Source of the DNA: Flavobacterium aquidurense
Lineage (GTDB): Bacteria; Bacteroidota; Bacteroidia; Flavobacteriales; Flavobacteriaceae
Assembly (NCBI RefSeq): GCF_001404985.1
Contig: NZ_JRLF01000004.1
Coordinates: forward strand, 1-64,000
Reading direction: 5' to 3'
DNA length: 64,000 bases
Part shown: positions 30,000 to 39,103 of the stretch, piece after piece
How the letters are laid out: each line of letters begins with the position of its first letter
Numbering within the stretch: the stretch's first letter is position 1
The notes under the pieces: generated by a model
Told to the model about the DNA's origin: nothing
Databases searched by the model: none
Seen by the model: the letters and a program-made list of their open reading frames with translations, nothing else
Position numbers and translations under genes: made by a program

Positions 30000-31190
30000 T
30001 TAATTCTGTTTGATAGGATATGTATTATCAAGATGAATTCTTAATCTTGGATTATCTGTATAATCTGTTTCTATATATTTCCTAACATTAGTAGCTGATT
30101 CCGGTTTTGTAGGATCTGCAAGTGCTCCCGTTGGTCTTCTTGGAATTCCTCTAGGCTCTGTCTCATCTGTATTAGGAGTATTAGGATTATCTACTAAAGG
30201 TTCCCAAGGATAATATAATCTTGCCCCATAATTAAACCCATTTACAATACCAGTTTCACTTGTTGGCTTAGTAAGCTCAAATCTGGTTGTAAAACCATCT
30301 CCGTCATCATCAAAATCTACAAAATCTGCAACACCATCTTTATCAGTATCATCTACTAATTCAGCCGGTGGATTAGGATATTTGGTTTTATCCCTAAAAT
30401 CATAAAGATAACCATCGCCATTTATATCTTCTAAATAATCAGGAACGCCATCTCCAAGAAATACTCTGCCGCCTGTACTGGCAGAAATAGTATATTCATT
30501 ATCCATTCTTTGAAGATCAAATAATTTAAAACTAAAAACTATTGGAGAGTAAGACGGGATAGTTCCTTTTGAGTCAGCATAATACGCCAAACCTGAAGGC
30601 AGAAACATAACCCCTGCACCAAAATCCTTATACGAAATAACCCCACTGCCAGGATCTGTTGTTGAAGAACCTGTTTTGAATTTAGGAAAAATTTCTGACC
30701 AGCCTTCTATTACTGATCCTTCATTAGAATAAGGAAACAAATTAAATGTAGTTCCAATTCCATATGAACTATCAAAAACTGTATTATTTAATAAATTTCC
30801 AGTATAAGATGCTACAATCTTATCTGTATTAGTTGGAGCACTACCTGTTCCCTCTCTTAAAATTAAGTAATACACTTTATAAGTAATATCATTACTATAT
30901 ACGTTTCTTGAGGTCAACTTATAAGTTCCCTGGTCCCAAATTGAAACATTCCCATCACCAGCAACTATTTTTTTTATCACTACATCCTGATCTTGCGGAG
31001 TACCGGGACTATTTGTAACGGTGATATAATTAGTCTTTAAATATTTTTCAATAGAATCATTATCTGCTTTATATTGTACTGCATAATCTCTTAAAGGAAC
31101 AGTCACCACATTATCATCATCACTTTTATTACAAGAAACCAAAGAAATGCCGGCAAGCAATAAAATAAAATAATATTTAAATTTATTCAT
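30000..31190 (-). CDS. FKBP-type peptidyl-prolyl isomerase lipoprotein
   Basis: 396 aa with a lipoprotein signal (LVSC, Cys20). An FKBP-like domain lies at about 100-240 (LREGTGSAPTNTDKIVASY, GWSEIFPKFKTGS), interrupted by inserts. The C-terminal part has a calcium-type acidic repeat (TDKDGVADFVDFDDDGDGF). Flavobacterial FKBP lipoproteins of this kind relate to GldI-like folding factors, but this one is longer and no gliding genes are adjacent. It probably folds or chaperones envelope proteins. Confidence 0.88.
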   Translation of the reverse strand: MNKFKYYFILLLAGISLVSCNKSDDDNVVTVPLRDYAVQYKADNDSIEKYLKTNYITVTNSPGTPQDQDVVIKKIVAGDGNVSIWDQGTYKLTSRNVYSNDITYKVYYLILREGTGSAPTNTDKIVASYTGNLLNNTVFDSSYGIGTTFNLFPYSNEGSVIEGWSEIFPKFKTGSSTTDPGSGVISYKDFGAGVMFLPSGLAYYADSKGTIPSYSPIVFSFKLFDLQRMDNEYTISASTGGRVFLGDGVPDYLEDINGDGYLYDFRDKTKYPNPPAELVDDTDKDGVADFVDFDDDGDGFTTRFELTKPTSETGIVNGFNYGARLYYPWEPLVDNPNTPNTDETEPRGIPRRPTGALADPTKPESATNVRKYIETDYTDNPRLRIHLDNTYPIKQN

Positions 31191-31269
31191 TATTGTTAAT
31201 TTTTTAGGTGCGCAAGATACAATATTGATTTATTTTTGTAAAGAATTTAACTTTGATTTTAGAAAAATT

Positions 31270-31659
31270 ATGAGAATAGATAAATACCTCTGGTGCGTTC
31301 GCTATTACAAAACCAGAAACATGGTTACAGAAGCGTGCAAAAAAAATCATATTACTGTAAATGGGCAAGTTGCAAAACCATCAAAAGAGGTTTTCCCTAC
31401 TGATAAAATTACTTTTAGAAAAGACCAGATTACACAAATCATAACCGTACTCGACATTCCGGAAAGTCGTGTGGGAGCAAAACTTGTCGATATATACAGA
31501 AAAAATGAAACACCCGCAGAAGCCTATGCGCATTTAGAACTTCTAAAACTATCAAAAGAGCATTATCGTAAAACCGGTACCGGAAGACCTACCAAAAAAG
31601 ATCGTAGAGATATTGACGAATATGGTGAGGATATTATTGAGGAAGAAGACGAGAATTAA
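31270..31659 (+). CDS. S4-domain RNA-binding protein (Hsp15-like)
   Basis: 129 aa with an S4 domain at about 1-60 (MRIDKYLWCVRYYKTRNMV) followed by a charged tail ending in EEEDEN. It resembles the heat-shock protein Hsp15, which binds stalled 50S subunits carrying nascent-chain tRNA. The ATG at 31270 is chosen because it begins the S4 domain; an in-frame ATG at 31225 would add fifteen residues of non-conserved sequence. It diverges from the FKBP gene. Confidence 0.9.
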   Translation: MRIDKYLWCVRYYKTRNMVTEACKKNHITVNGQVAKPSKEVFPTDKITFRKDQITQIITVLDIPESRVGAKLVDIYRKNETPAEAYAHLELLKLSKEHYRKTGTGRPTKKDRRDIDEYGEDIIEEEDEN

Positions 31660-31750
31660 AATTCAATTTTTCAAATTCCAATTCAAAAAATCTAAATTCT
31701 AAAGACTATAATCTAAAATTCTTATTTGTAAATTAGCAAAAAAATAAATC

Positions 31751-32251
31751 ATGAGCAAAAACATCATCTTAACAAATCAGGAAATCGAACATAAAATAAA
31801 ACGTATTGCATATCAAATATACGAGACCTTTGTTGACGAAGAAGAAGTTGTAATTGCCGGAATCGCTTCTAACGGATCTATTTTTGCCCAAAAAATTGCA
31901 CTTGCATTAAGTACCATCTCTACTCTTAAGGTTTCGCTTTGCGAAGTCAGAGTTGACAAACAAAACCCACAATTACCTATACAAACATCATTAACAAAAG
32001 AAGAGTACGAAAACAAAGGTTTAGTGCTTGTTGATGATGTATTAAATTCAGGCACTACATTAATATATGCTGTTCGTCATTTCTTAGACGTTCCTCTAAA
32101 GAAATTCAAAACAGCAGTACTTGTAGACAGAAATCACAAAAAATATCCTGTAAAAGCAGATTTTAAAGGAATCTCTTTATCAACATCTTTATTAGAGCAT
32201 GTTCAGGTTGTTTTTGATGAAGAAGGCGATGATTACGCCTTTTTAAGCTAA
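31751..32251 (+). CDS. Phosphoribosyltransferase-family protein (PyrR-like)
   Basis: 166 aa of the type I PRTase fold. The PRPP-binding loop is VLVDDVLNSGTT at about 97-108. The N-terminus and length resemble PyrR/uracil-type enzymes, but pyrimidine genes are not next to it, so the base used is uncertain. Its 3' end overlaps the end of convergent aroK by 9 nt. Confidence 0.88.
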   Translation: MSKNIILTNQEIEHKIKRIAYQIYETFVDEEEVVIAGIASNGSIFAQKIALALSTISTLKVSLCEVRVDKQNPQLPIQTSLTKEEYENKGLVLVDDVLNSGTTLIYAVRHFLDVPLKKFKTAVLVDRNHKKYPVKADFKGISLSTSLLEHVQVVFDEEGDDYAFLS

Positions 32252-32761
32252 AATTTCTAATATATCCTCCACCGTTTCTTCGACTGCTTTATTATCAACC
32301 ACAACTTTATGTTGCGCATGGTTATAATAATAGCTTCTGTCGAATAAATGTTTTGCAATAAACTCTTTCATTTCTTCTTCATTCATATTAGCAATTAGCG
32401 GACGATTGCTTTTATTATGTATTAATCTATTATATAAAGTATCGATTGAAGCTTTTAAATAAATAGAAGTAACATCGTCTCTTTTTAGTAATTCATGGTT
32501 ATTAGCATAACAAGGTGTCCCTCCTCCTAAACCTATTATACTATTTTCTGAAGATTGAAGTAATTCTACAAACATTTCGTGTTCTAATTTTCTAAAATAG
32601 ATCTCTCCAAATTGTTCGAAAATCTCATTTATTGACAAATTTGCTTTTTTTTCGATGCATTTATCCAAATCGAGAAAGGGAATATTTGTATTTTTTGACA
32701 AGTTTTGGGCAATTGTTGACTTTCCGCAACCCATATATCCTAATAATATGATTTTTTTCAT
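32243..32761 (-). CDS. aroK: Shikimate kinase
   Basis: 172 aa with the P-loop GYMGCGKST (about 7-15), the shikimate-binding Asp region (LDLDKCIE), GLGGGTPC and the lid with RPLI. It phosphorylates shikimate in the pathway to chorismate and aromatic amino acids. Full length. It is convergent with the PRTase gene and divergent from the tRNA cluster. Confidence 0.95.
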   Translation of the reverse strand: MKKIILLGYMGCGKSTIAQNLSKNTNIPFLDLDKCIEKKANLSINEIFEQFGEIYFRKLEHEMFVELLQSSENSIIGLGGGTPCYANNHELLKRDDVTSIYLKASIDTLYNRLIHNKSNRPLIANMNEEEMKEFIAKHLFDRSYYYNHAQHKVVVDNKAVEETVEDILEILA

Positions 32762-32832
32762 TTTAATAATAGCCTAAAAATTAAGACGTTGTAAATTTTG
32801 ATTAAAAAAAGACAAATTTATAATAAATAAGC

Positions 32833-32864
32833 TTGCAAATATCAAAAATAACTCCTTATATTTG
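32833..32864 (+). promoter_or_regulatory. tRNA cluster promoter
   Basis: TTG (32833-32835), 21 nt, TATATTTG (32857-32864), followed at once by CACCCGC. The CACCCGC start region and the GCTTG around the -33 box are the same as in the rrn promoters. The first tRNA begins 24 nt after the -7 box. Confidence 0.85.
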
Positions 32865-32888
32865 CACCCGCATTCAAGGAAAGAATAT

Positions 32889-32961
32889 GACTCGATAGCT
32901 CAGTTGGTAGAGCACATCACTTTTAATGATGGGGTCCTGGGTTCGAGCCCCAGTCGGGTCA
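32889..32961 (+). tRNA. tRNA-Lys(TTT), copy 1
   Basis: A 73-nt cloverleaf: acceptor GACTCGA with TCGGGTC, anticodon TTT in CACTTTTAATG, T-arm CTGGGTTCGAGCCCCAG. No CCA is encoded. It is identical to the copies at 33001 and 33220. Confidence 0.97.
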
Positions 32962-33000
32962 CAAAATTTGTGATTAACAAAATACTTTCCTTGATAGCAA

Positions 33001-33073
33001 GACTCGATAGCTCAGTTGGTAGAGCACATCACTTTTAATGATGGGGTCCTGGGTTCGAGCCCCAGTCGGGTCA
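33001..33073 (+). tRNA. tRNA-Lys(TTT), copy 2
   Basis: Identical in sequence to copy 1, 39 nt downstream. It is followed after 7 nt by a hairpin terminator. Confidence 0.97.
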
Positions 33074-33080
33074 CACACAT

Positions 33081-33112
33081 AAGGTCGAGTATTTATTTAC
33101 TTGACCTTTTTC
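33081..33112 (+). terminator. Terminator after tRNA-Lys copy 2
   Basis: AAGGTCGAGTA and TACTTGACCTT arms with a T-run. It is nearly identical to the hairpin at 33298. It lies between Lys copy 2 and tRNA-Leu, so the downstream tRNAs need read-through or another promoter. Confidence 0.8.
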
Positions 33113-33118
33113 ATTTTA

Positions 33119-33204
33119 GGCCACGTGGAGAAACGGTAGACTTGCCATCTTGAGGGGGTGGTGCTCGTAAGGGCGTGTGGGTTCAAATCCCACCGTGGTC
33201 ACCA
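33119..33204 (+). tRNA. tRNA-Leu(GAG)
   Basis: A class II tRNA with acceptor GGCCACG pairing to CGTGGTC (one G-U), anticodon stem CCATC/GGTGG, loop TTGAGGG and a variable arm GTGCTCGTAAGGGCGT. Unlike the neighbours it is followed by CCA in the DNA (33202-33204). It starts 6 nt after the preceding terminator hairpin. Confidence 0.93.
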
Positions 33205-33219
33205 GAGAAAAATAATAAT

Positions 33220-33292
33220 GACTCGATAGCTCAGTTGGTAGAGCACATCACTTTTAATGATGGGGTCCTGGGTTCGAGCCCCAGTCGGGTCA
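33220..33292 (+). tRNA. tRNA-Lys(TTT), copy 3
   Basis: The third identical tRNA-Lys. It carries the same downstream hairpin as copy 2, which points to duplication of a tRNA-plus-terminator unit. Confidence 0.97.
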
Positions 33293-33297
33293 CAAAA

Positions 33298-33330
33298 AAG
33301 GTCAAGTATTCATTTACTTGACCTTTTTTT
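33298..33330 (+). terminator. tRNA cluster terminator
   Basis: AAGGTCAAGTA and TACTTGACCTT form a perfect stem followed by seven T. It ends the tRNA cluster. Confidence 0.88.
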
Positions 33331-33574
33331 ATTTTAACTATATACAGAACCAGCAGACTTAACTTCTTTAGAGAATTCTTTACATTTTATTAGTTTCAAA
33401 TCACACTTTGATAACAAAAAGTTAGAATACAAAATGTGTTTTTTATCTTTTTTCATATTTCCTATTATTTTAGACAATCGTATAACAAGAACCGATGGTT
33501 TTATCGATCCTGATCGAAACTAATTAAATCCATATCTTTCCTGTAACATTTTTCATTTTATTACATCTAATAGT
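33331..33574. other. Spacer between tRNA cluster and AraC gene
   Basis: AT-rich, about 244 nt, with no ORF of interest and no consensus promoter that I trust. The notable feature is the perfect palindrome that directly follows it. Confidence 0.5.
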
Positions 33575-33620
33575 TATTAAGTTCATTGTATTCATTATAA
33601 CGAATACAATGAACTTAATA
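33575..33620. promoter_or_regulatory. Perfect 19-bp inverted repeat before AraC gene
   Basis: Left arm 33575-33593 (TATTAAGTTCATTGTATTC) and right arm 33602-33620 match without error around an 8-nt centre. It lies 34 nt before the AraC-family start. No T-run follows, so an operator or a 5' RNA stem is more likely than a terminator. Confidence 0.7.
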
Positions 33621-33654
33621 TCCTTGCCCACAAAAAGGAAATCAATGCGATTGT

Positions 33655-34467
33655 ATGAAACATTTAAAAAAAGGTACATTTTACGGACAAACCAATCAGA
33701 CAATTATTCTCGACGGAATTACCTTGACAGATACTGTCTACACACACAGCAAGGTAGATTGGCATTATCATGAGAATGCCTATTTTACTTTTATTCTTGA
33801 AGGCAATGTTATCGAGGGCAATAAAAAAGAAATCTACAATTGTACTCCCGGAAGTTTACTTTTTCATAATTGGCAGGAACCTCATTACAACATTAAACCA
33901 GACGGATTCACAAGAGGTTTTCATCTCGAAATCGAAAAACATTGGTTCGACATCATAGCATTAAAAGATGATAATTTACAAGGCAGCATTAACATCTCTA
34001 AACCGGAAATTAAGTTTTTAATGTATAAAATCTTCAGGGCTGCTAAAATTGAAGGTTCTGCAATAGATTTTTCAGCACAAACTTTGCTAATAGAAATATT
34101 ATCAAAACTAAATACACAAAATAATACATCGCTTTATAAAAACCCAAAATGGGTACAGCTTATTGATGAGATTCTTCATGATCAGACCGGAGATACAATC
34201 TCTTTGGATTATTTATCTAAAATAGCCGGAATACACCCTGTTCACCTGTCAAGGGATTTTTCTAAATACTTTGGCTGTACTTTAAGCGAATACAGGAGAA
34301 AGTTAAAAGTAGAAAAAGCGCTTTCCCTCCTGTCTTTACAAAAGCAATCATTAACAGAAATCGCTTATGAATGCGGATTCTCAGATCAAAGCCATTTTAC
34401 GAGATGCTTCAGGGAGGTAAACGGATTAAATCCTTCTGCGCATTTAAAATTACTTTTAATGAAATAA
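33655..34467 (+). CDS. AraC-family transcriptional regulator
   Basis: 270 aa: an N-terminal cupin-like sensing domain (about 20-110, HYHENAYFTFILEG) and the C-terminal double helix-turn-helix (about 170-265, ending ECGFSDQSHFTRCFRE). It binds DNA in response to a small ligand. The next gene, a serine hydrolase, lies 75 nt downstream on the same strand and may be a target. The long palindrome upstream suggests autoregulation, which is inference. Confidence 0.93.
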   Translation: MKHLKKGTFYGQTNQTIILDGITLTDTVYTHSKVDWHYHENAYFTFILEGNVIEGNKKEIYNCTPGSLLFHNWQEPHYNIKPDGFTRGFHLEIEKHWFDIIALKDDNLQGSINISKPEIKFLMYKIFRAAKIEGSAIDFSAQTLLIEILSKLNTQNNTSLYKNPKWVQLIDEILHDQTGDTISLDYLSKIAGIHPVHLSRDFSKYFGCTLSEYRRKLKVEKALSLLSLQKQSLTEIAYECGFSDQSHFTRCFREVNGLNPSAHLKLLLMK

Positions 34468-34542
34468 TGTAAATGTTAATCCTGTACAATTTTTAATCCC
34501 GGTTATCAAATAATTTTGCTTTTTAATCTTATTAATCAAAAA

Positions 34543-36207
34543 ATGATGCGAACATTATCTCTATTAATAATCAACCTTTTTTATTTGATTGCCTCAGGTC
34601 AGACCACTAATCTTTTTAAACCTCAGGAAATAACGAACGAACTACATAAATCAAACATTGGAAAAGTCACTTTCATGGATGGAAACATTCCGTTAGAGCA
34701 ATATAAAAAATCTGATTTTCTTCGATCTTTCAATCTCACATACAAATCAAATCTTAATATCAGGATTTTTCTTGATAACTCAATAACAAACTATTTACAT
34801 CAACTGGAACCCAATTTATCAGCTGAAGAACTTATAAAAATGGGCAATCTTCAGTTTTCTTTTTATATTGATAATAAATTTATATACAAAGACAACATTA
34901 ATTCAGGATGTAATTTTGGATCCGGCAGCAGCAAAAACACCTCAACAACATTAAGAATTCCGCTTACCAGTTCTAAACCTGAAAATCTCTGGGCATTGCA
35001 TATGTGGGATCGTTTTAAACTTAATGGTGGCGAAACGGCATTAACAAACGGAACACATACTTTAAGAATTGAAATCAGACCTTATATCATTACTAATCAA
35101 ATTAATGATATTAAAACCGGAGATCTAATTGCCAAAGGAGAAATTAAACTCATAATAAAAACACCTGTAGTAACTGCAGAGCAAATCGCAATACAGACTA
35201 TATTACCCAATAGCGGATGGGAGATTTCTAATCTTGAAATTAATCGTCAGAAAATCGAAATGTTAAACAAGGAAATAGCCTCTTATAATCTAAAAGATAT
35301 AACAAGCGTCGTTGCCATTTATGATGGTAAACTTTTGATAGAGGAATATTTTAATGATGCCGGCAGAAATACTTTGCATGATACTCGCTCTGCAGGAAAA
35401 TCTTTTGCATCTACACTTATGGGCATCGCTATAAATGACGGATATATTAAAAACGAAAACCAAACACTTAGTTCGTTTTATAACTTACGCCAATATACAA
35501 ATTACGATACGAAAAAAGACAGTATAAAAATAAAAGACCTGCTCAGTATGAGTTCTTCATTTGAAGGTTCTGATGCACGTAGCGATTCACCCGGAAATGA
35601 GGAGAACATGTATCCTACAGATAACTGGGTAAAATTTACGCTGGATCTCCCTACAGACCCAACAAAAACAAATGGAGGTAAATGGGATTACTTTACAGCA
35701 GGCGTTATCCTTTTAGGAGATATCCTGGATAAAAATGTCCCAGACGGATTAGAAAAATATGCGGATCAAAAACTCTTTAAACAATTAAATATTACAAATT
35801 ATCAGTGGCAATATACACCACAAAAAGTAGTAAATACAGCAGGAAGCCTACAAATGACCTCACTGGATTATGCAAAATATGCTCAATTATACAAAAACAA
35901 CGGTGTGTGGAACAGCAAACAAATAGTCCCAAAATTATGGATAGAAAAAACTTTTACAAAGCAAATTAAGATTCCAGAGAGAGACAATCAATTTTACAGC
36001 TATTTATTCTGGAACAAAACTGTTACTTATAACAACAAAAATTACGAAACTTATTATTGCGCAGGAAATGGAGGAAATGAATTTATAATTTTCAAAGATT
36101 TACCTCTTGTTATTATAATTACCTCAAAAGCTTTTAATAAACCTTACGGACATCCTCAGGCTGATAAAATAGTTCACGATTACTTATTGCCGGCAATCTT
36201 AAAATAA
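34543..36207 (+). CDS. Secreted serine hydrolase (beta-lactamase/CubicO-like)
   Basis: About 554 aa with a signal peptide (ending LIASGQ). The N-terminal about 190 residues form a separate domain of unknown type with several beta-rich stretches. The C-terminal half is a class C beta-lactamase-like fold with the SxxK motif in TRSAGKSFAST, followed by LLSMSSSFEG. Such proteins act as peptidases, esterases or transpeptidase relatives; substrate is unknown. ATG 34543 or 34546 is chosen because the signal peptide begins there; an in-frame ATG at 34516 would place polar residues before it. Confidence 0.85.
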   Translation: MMRTLSLLIINLFYLIASGQTTNLFKPQEITNELHKSNIGKVTFMDGNIPLEQYKKSDFLRSFNLTYKSNLNIRIFLDNSITNYLHQLEPNLSAEELIKMGNLQFSFYIDNKFIYKDNINSGCNFGSGSSKNTSTTLRIPLTSSKPENLWALHMWDRFKLNGGETALTNGTHTLRIEIRPYIITNQINDIKTGDLIAKGEIKLIIKTPVVTAEQIAIQTILPNSGWEISNLEINRQKIEMLNKEIASYNLKDITSVVAIYDGKLLIEEYFNDAGRNTLHDTRSAGKSFASTLMGIAINDGYIKNENQTLSSFYNLRQYTNYDTKKDSIKIKDLLSMSSSFEGSDARSDSPGNEENMYPTDNWVKFTLDLPTDPTKTNGGKWDYFTAGVILLGDILDKNVPDGLEKYADQKLFKQLNITNYQWQYTPQKVVNTAGSLQMTSLDYAKYAQLYKNNGVWNSKQIVPKLWIEKTFTKQIKIPERDNQFYSYLFWNKTVTYNNKNYETYYCAGNGGNEFIIFKDLPLVIIITSKAFNKPYGHPQADKIVHDYLLPAILK

Positions 36208-36226
36208 AAATCATAGTTTTTCATCG

Positions 36227-37213
36227 TTACTCTATATTTTCTAAATCACTAAAAAAAGCAATTTGACTTGGATTTTCCGGCAGATAAAAAATTTCTATTT
36301 GTTCCTGCTTTGTAATATCGAGTTCAAGCAAACCAATAACTTTCTTTAAACTATTACGATGAACATCCTGTTTATTATCTGTGTATTCGAGTTCAAAACG
36401 AACTTCTGGCTGGTCATTAATATAAATTCCGGTTTGACTCACCTTAATTAATTTTGCCCAGGTTTTTACACCTTTAAATTTAATCAGCGATGAGCCTCCG
36501 CTTAGATCCGTTAGTTTACTGTAAATAAATTTCAAAATATATCTAAAAAACAAAAGAACCAAAGGACAAACAAACAACGGATGTCCAAAACTGATAAAAC
36601 GCCAGCCCATACCAAAACTTTCCGTTTGATATGAATACGCATAATATCCAATTACGGCAGCAACAAACAGCAACCATCCCAATACTATTCCTAAAACCCT
36701 TATTCCATTTATACCTACTTCTGTAGTTGAAATAATAAAGTGAGGAGCTTTTTCTGCATCTCTGTTAAGTATTAGATTTATTTTTTTTTCAACTTCAAAA
36801 CGTCGTTCATGAGGTTTAGCATCGGTAATACTTGTTTTGCTTGTAATTTCAGTATCTGCCAGATTTTTAAACAACAATTCAAGCTCATAAGTAGAAAACT
36901 TCGCATCTGGTTTAGAAGTTTTAACAACGCTTAAAATTTTTGCTTCCTTAACAATTCCTTTTGATTTTAACTGCTCAATGTTTCTTTTTGAAATAAAAAT
37001 TTGAACAATCCATTTTCTGAAATATCCAATCAAAACAATTAACCAAAGAACAACCGATATGGAAAGGATGCTTAAAGCGAGCCAGGGATTTTTATCCTTT
37101 AGCGTATTGACATCAAATTCGCTATTTACAGCATAATATATAAGCATTGGAAAAGGAATTGCAAAAAACAACATATATAAAGCTCCAAATGCGATCGCAA
37201 AATTTTTCTTCAT
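36227..37213 (-). CDS. Membrane protein, DUF3592-like
   Basis: 328 aa with about four hydrophobic helices in two pairs (about 5-30 and 45-65; about 165-190 and 205-230), each pair followed by a soluble beta-rich stretch. The two soluble parts look like repeats of one module (KEAKILSVVKTSKPDAKF and TWAKLIKVSQTGIYINDQ). This pattern fits DUF3592-type proteins. Function unknown. It is convergent with the serine hydrolase. Confidence 0.7.
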   Translation of the reverse strand: MKKNFAIAFGALYMLFFAIPFPMLIYYAVNSEFDVNTLKDKNPWLALSILSISVVLWLIVLIGYFRKWIVQIFISKRNIEQLKSKGIVKEAKILSVVKTSKPDAKFSTYELELLFKNLADTEITSKTSITDAKPHERRFEVEKKINLILNRDAEKAPHFIISTTEVGINGIRVLGIVLGWLLFVAAVIGYYAYSYQTESFGMGWRFISFGHPLFVCPLVLLFFRYILKFIYSKLTDLSGGSSLIKFKGVKTWAKLIKVSQTGIYINDQPEVRFELEYTDNKQDVHRNSLKKVIGLLELDITKQEQIEIFYLPENPSQIAFFSDLENIE

Positions 37214-37512
37214 TCCTTTGAATAATTTGGGGTTAATAACTAAAAAGTTTCATTACAGGAAAACATCATTTTCAATACTTTAATTAACTGATTATAATAT
37301 TGTATTGCAACCAGATACTATCAAATTTACACAAAATATTACAGCAGAAAAGAAATTATACCCGAAAATGAATTAAATAAAAGACCGGATCTAGTCAATA
37401 AAAAAAATTAATTACTAACCATTATTTTACAAAAGAATAGGAGTTGCAAAACAAAACTTTACTAAATTCGTCTCATAATTAATCAACCTACTAACTAATC
37501 CCAAATTGGTTT
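37214..37512. other. Spacer of 299 nt without gene
   Basis: AT-rich region between divergent genes. I see no ORF, no hairpin of note and no clear consensus promoter. Confidence 0.5.
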
Positions 37513-38013
37513 ATGAAAAATTTATTACTCGTATCATTTATTATGATAACTTGCTCTACATGGGCTCAATCTGCAACTGGTTATTTTGACACGGCCATGA
37601 AAAAAGCCGAAGCAGGTAACACCAAAGGCGCTATTGCTGATTATACAAAAGCAATTGGCATGAATTCTAAATTTGTAGAGGCATATCAAAATCGCGGCGT
37701 TGCAAAATTTAAACTAAACGACCTAAAAGGTGCTCAGGCAGATTTTAGCAAAACAATCGATTTAGACAGCATGAATGCAGATGCATTTACAGGCAGAGCA
37801 AATGTAAACTACAAACTAAACAACTTTCAGGAAACTGTACAAGATTGCACCTCATCACTGGGTTTAAACCCAAAAGATTATATTGCTTACAACCTGAGAG
37901 GTTTAGCTTATAATAAAATGGGAGACAACAAAAATGCATGTAAAGACTTTTCTAAAGCGATAGAATTAGGCAGTCAGAGCGCCATTAAAAATAGAGCCAC
38001 GTTTTGTAAATAA
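37513..38013 (+). CDS. Exported TPR protein
   Basis: 166 aa with a signal peptide (about 1-18, ending TWAQ) and four consecutive TPRs (about 22-155), for example YTKAIGMNSKFVEAYQNRG and FSKTIDLDSMNADAFTGRA. It should be a periplasmic protein-protein interaction module. The last repeat has a Cys (NACKDFSKAIELG) and the chain ends TFCK, so a disulfide is possible. A terminator follows 24 nt after the stop. Confidence 0.85.
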   Translation: MKNLLLVSFIMITCSTWAQSATGYFDTAMKKAEAGNTKGAIADYTKAIGMNSKFVEAYQNRGVAKFKLNDLKGAQADFSKTIDLDSMNADAFTGRANVNYKLNNFQETVQDCTSSLGLNPKDYIAYNLRGLAYNKMGDNKNACKDFSKAIELGSQSAIKNRATFCK

Positions 38014-38037
38014 ACAAAATTAAAGCTATTAAATATG

Positions 38038-38080
38038 AAAGCAATTTGTAAATATCTATTTTACAGATTGCTTTTTTTTA
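38038..38080 (+). terminator. Terminator after TPR gene
   Basis: GCAATTTGTAAA and TTTACAGATTGC form a 12-bp stem (one G-U) followed by eight T. Confidence 0.82.
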
Positions 38081-38143
38081 TTAGAATCAGCTATAATTTC
38101 ATCTAATACTTATCCTTAACTTTGTCCCTTAAACCAAATCTTA

Positions 38144-39103
38144 ATGGCACTTATAAAAACAATAAACCAAAAGGCACAAACTGATAAAAATTCAGGTTTT
38201 GGAACTAATGCAAACAGTTACGGAGGAAGATTTGTAAACAAAGACGGAACAGCTAATGTAGAAAAAAGAGGTATGCATTTGTTTCGCCGCATTAGCTGGT
38301 ATCACACTATGATAGATATGCCAAACTGGAAATTCATGTCTATTTTGTTTATTTTTTACATTGTCATTAATTTTATTTTTGCTGTTATTTATTATGCAAT
38401 CGGGATTGAACATCTTGACGGCATTGCACAATCTCAAAGTATACTAACCCAATTTGGCCAGGCTTATTTTTTTAGTGCACAAACCTTTACCACTGTGGGT
38501 TACGGACATATTAGTCCAACCGGTTTTTTGACAAGTGCCCTTTCCTCTGCCGAAGCATTAATTGGTTTATTAAGTTTTGCCATTGCAACAGGTTTATTCT
38601 TTGGAAGATTCAGCAAACCTACAGCATTTTTAAAATTTGCAGACAACGCCTTAATTTCACCCTATAAAGAAGGAAAAGGACTTATGATACGCGTTGTTCC
38701 TTTTAAAAACACCAACTTTACAGATGCTAGCGCTAAAGTCATGTTAGGAATGAGCGTAGAAGATAACGGCGAACATACTATTAAGTTTTACAACCTGGAC
38801 CTTGAACTAGGCAAGATAAATGCCCTTACATTAAGCTGGACCTTAGTACACCCCATTACCGAAGAGAGCCCTTTGTACAATTTTAGCGAGGAAGACTTAA
38901 AAAAAGTACAAGGCGAAATACTCGTATTCATTACCACTTTTGACAATATGTACAGCAATACAGTTGCTGCGAGAACATCTTATACTTTTGGCGAAATTAT
39001 TTATGGGGCAAAATTCGAAACCATGTATAATCGTAGTAAAGATGGCTCTAAAACGATCCTGCATTTAGACAAATTAAACCATTATCAATCCGTAAACTTC
39101 TAG
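38144..39103 (+). CDS. Inward-rectifier-type potassium channel
   Basis: 319 aa. Two membrane helices (about 63-88 and 130-155) flank a pore with the selectivity filter TTVGYGH (about 116-122). The cytoplasmic C-terminal beta domain (about 165-315) is that of bacterial Kir channels (KirBac). It should conduct K+ under control of lipids or ligands bound at the C-terminal domain. It stands alone with 130 nt upstream. Confidence 0.92.
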   Translation: MALIKTINQKAQTDKNSGFGTNANSYGGRFVNKDGTANVEKRGMHLFRRISWYHTMIDMPNWKFMSILFIFYIVINFIFAVIYYAIGIEHLDGIAQSQSILTQFGQAYFFSAQTFTTVGYGHISPTGFLTSALSSAEALIGLLSFAIATGLFFGRFSKPTAFLKFADNALISPYKEGKGLMIRVVPFKNTNFTDASAKVMLGMSVEDNGEHTIKFYNLDLELGKINALTLSWTLVHPITEESPLYNFSEEDLKKVQGEILVFITTFDNMYSNTVAARTSYTFGEIIYGAKFETMYNRSKDGSKTILHLDKLNHYQSVNF

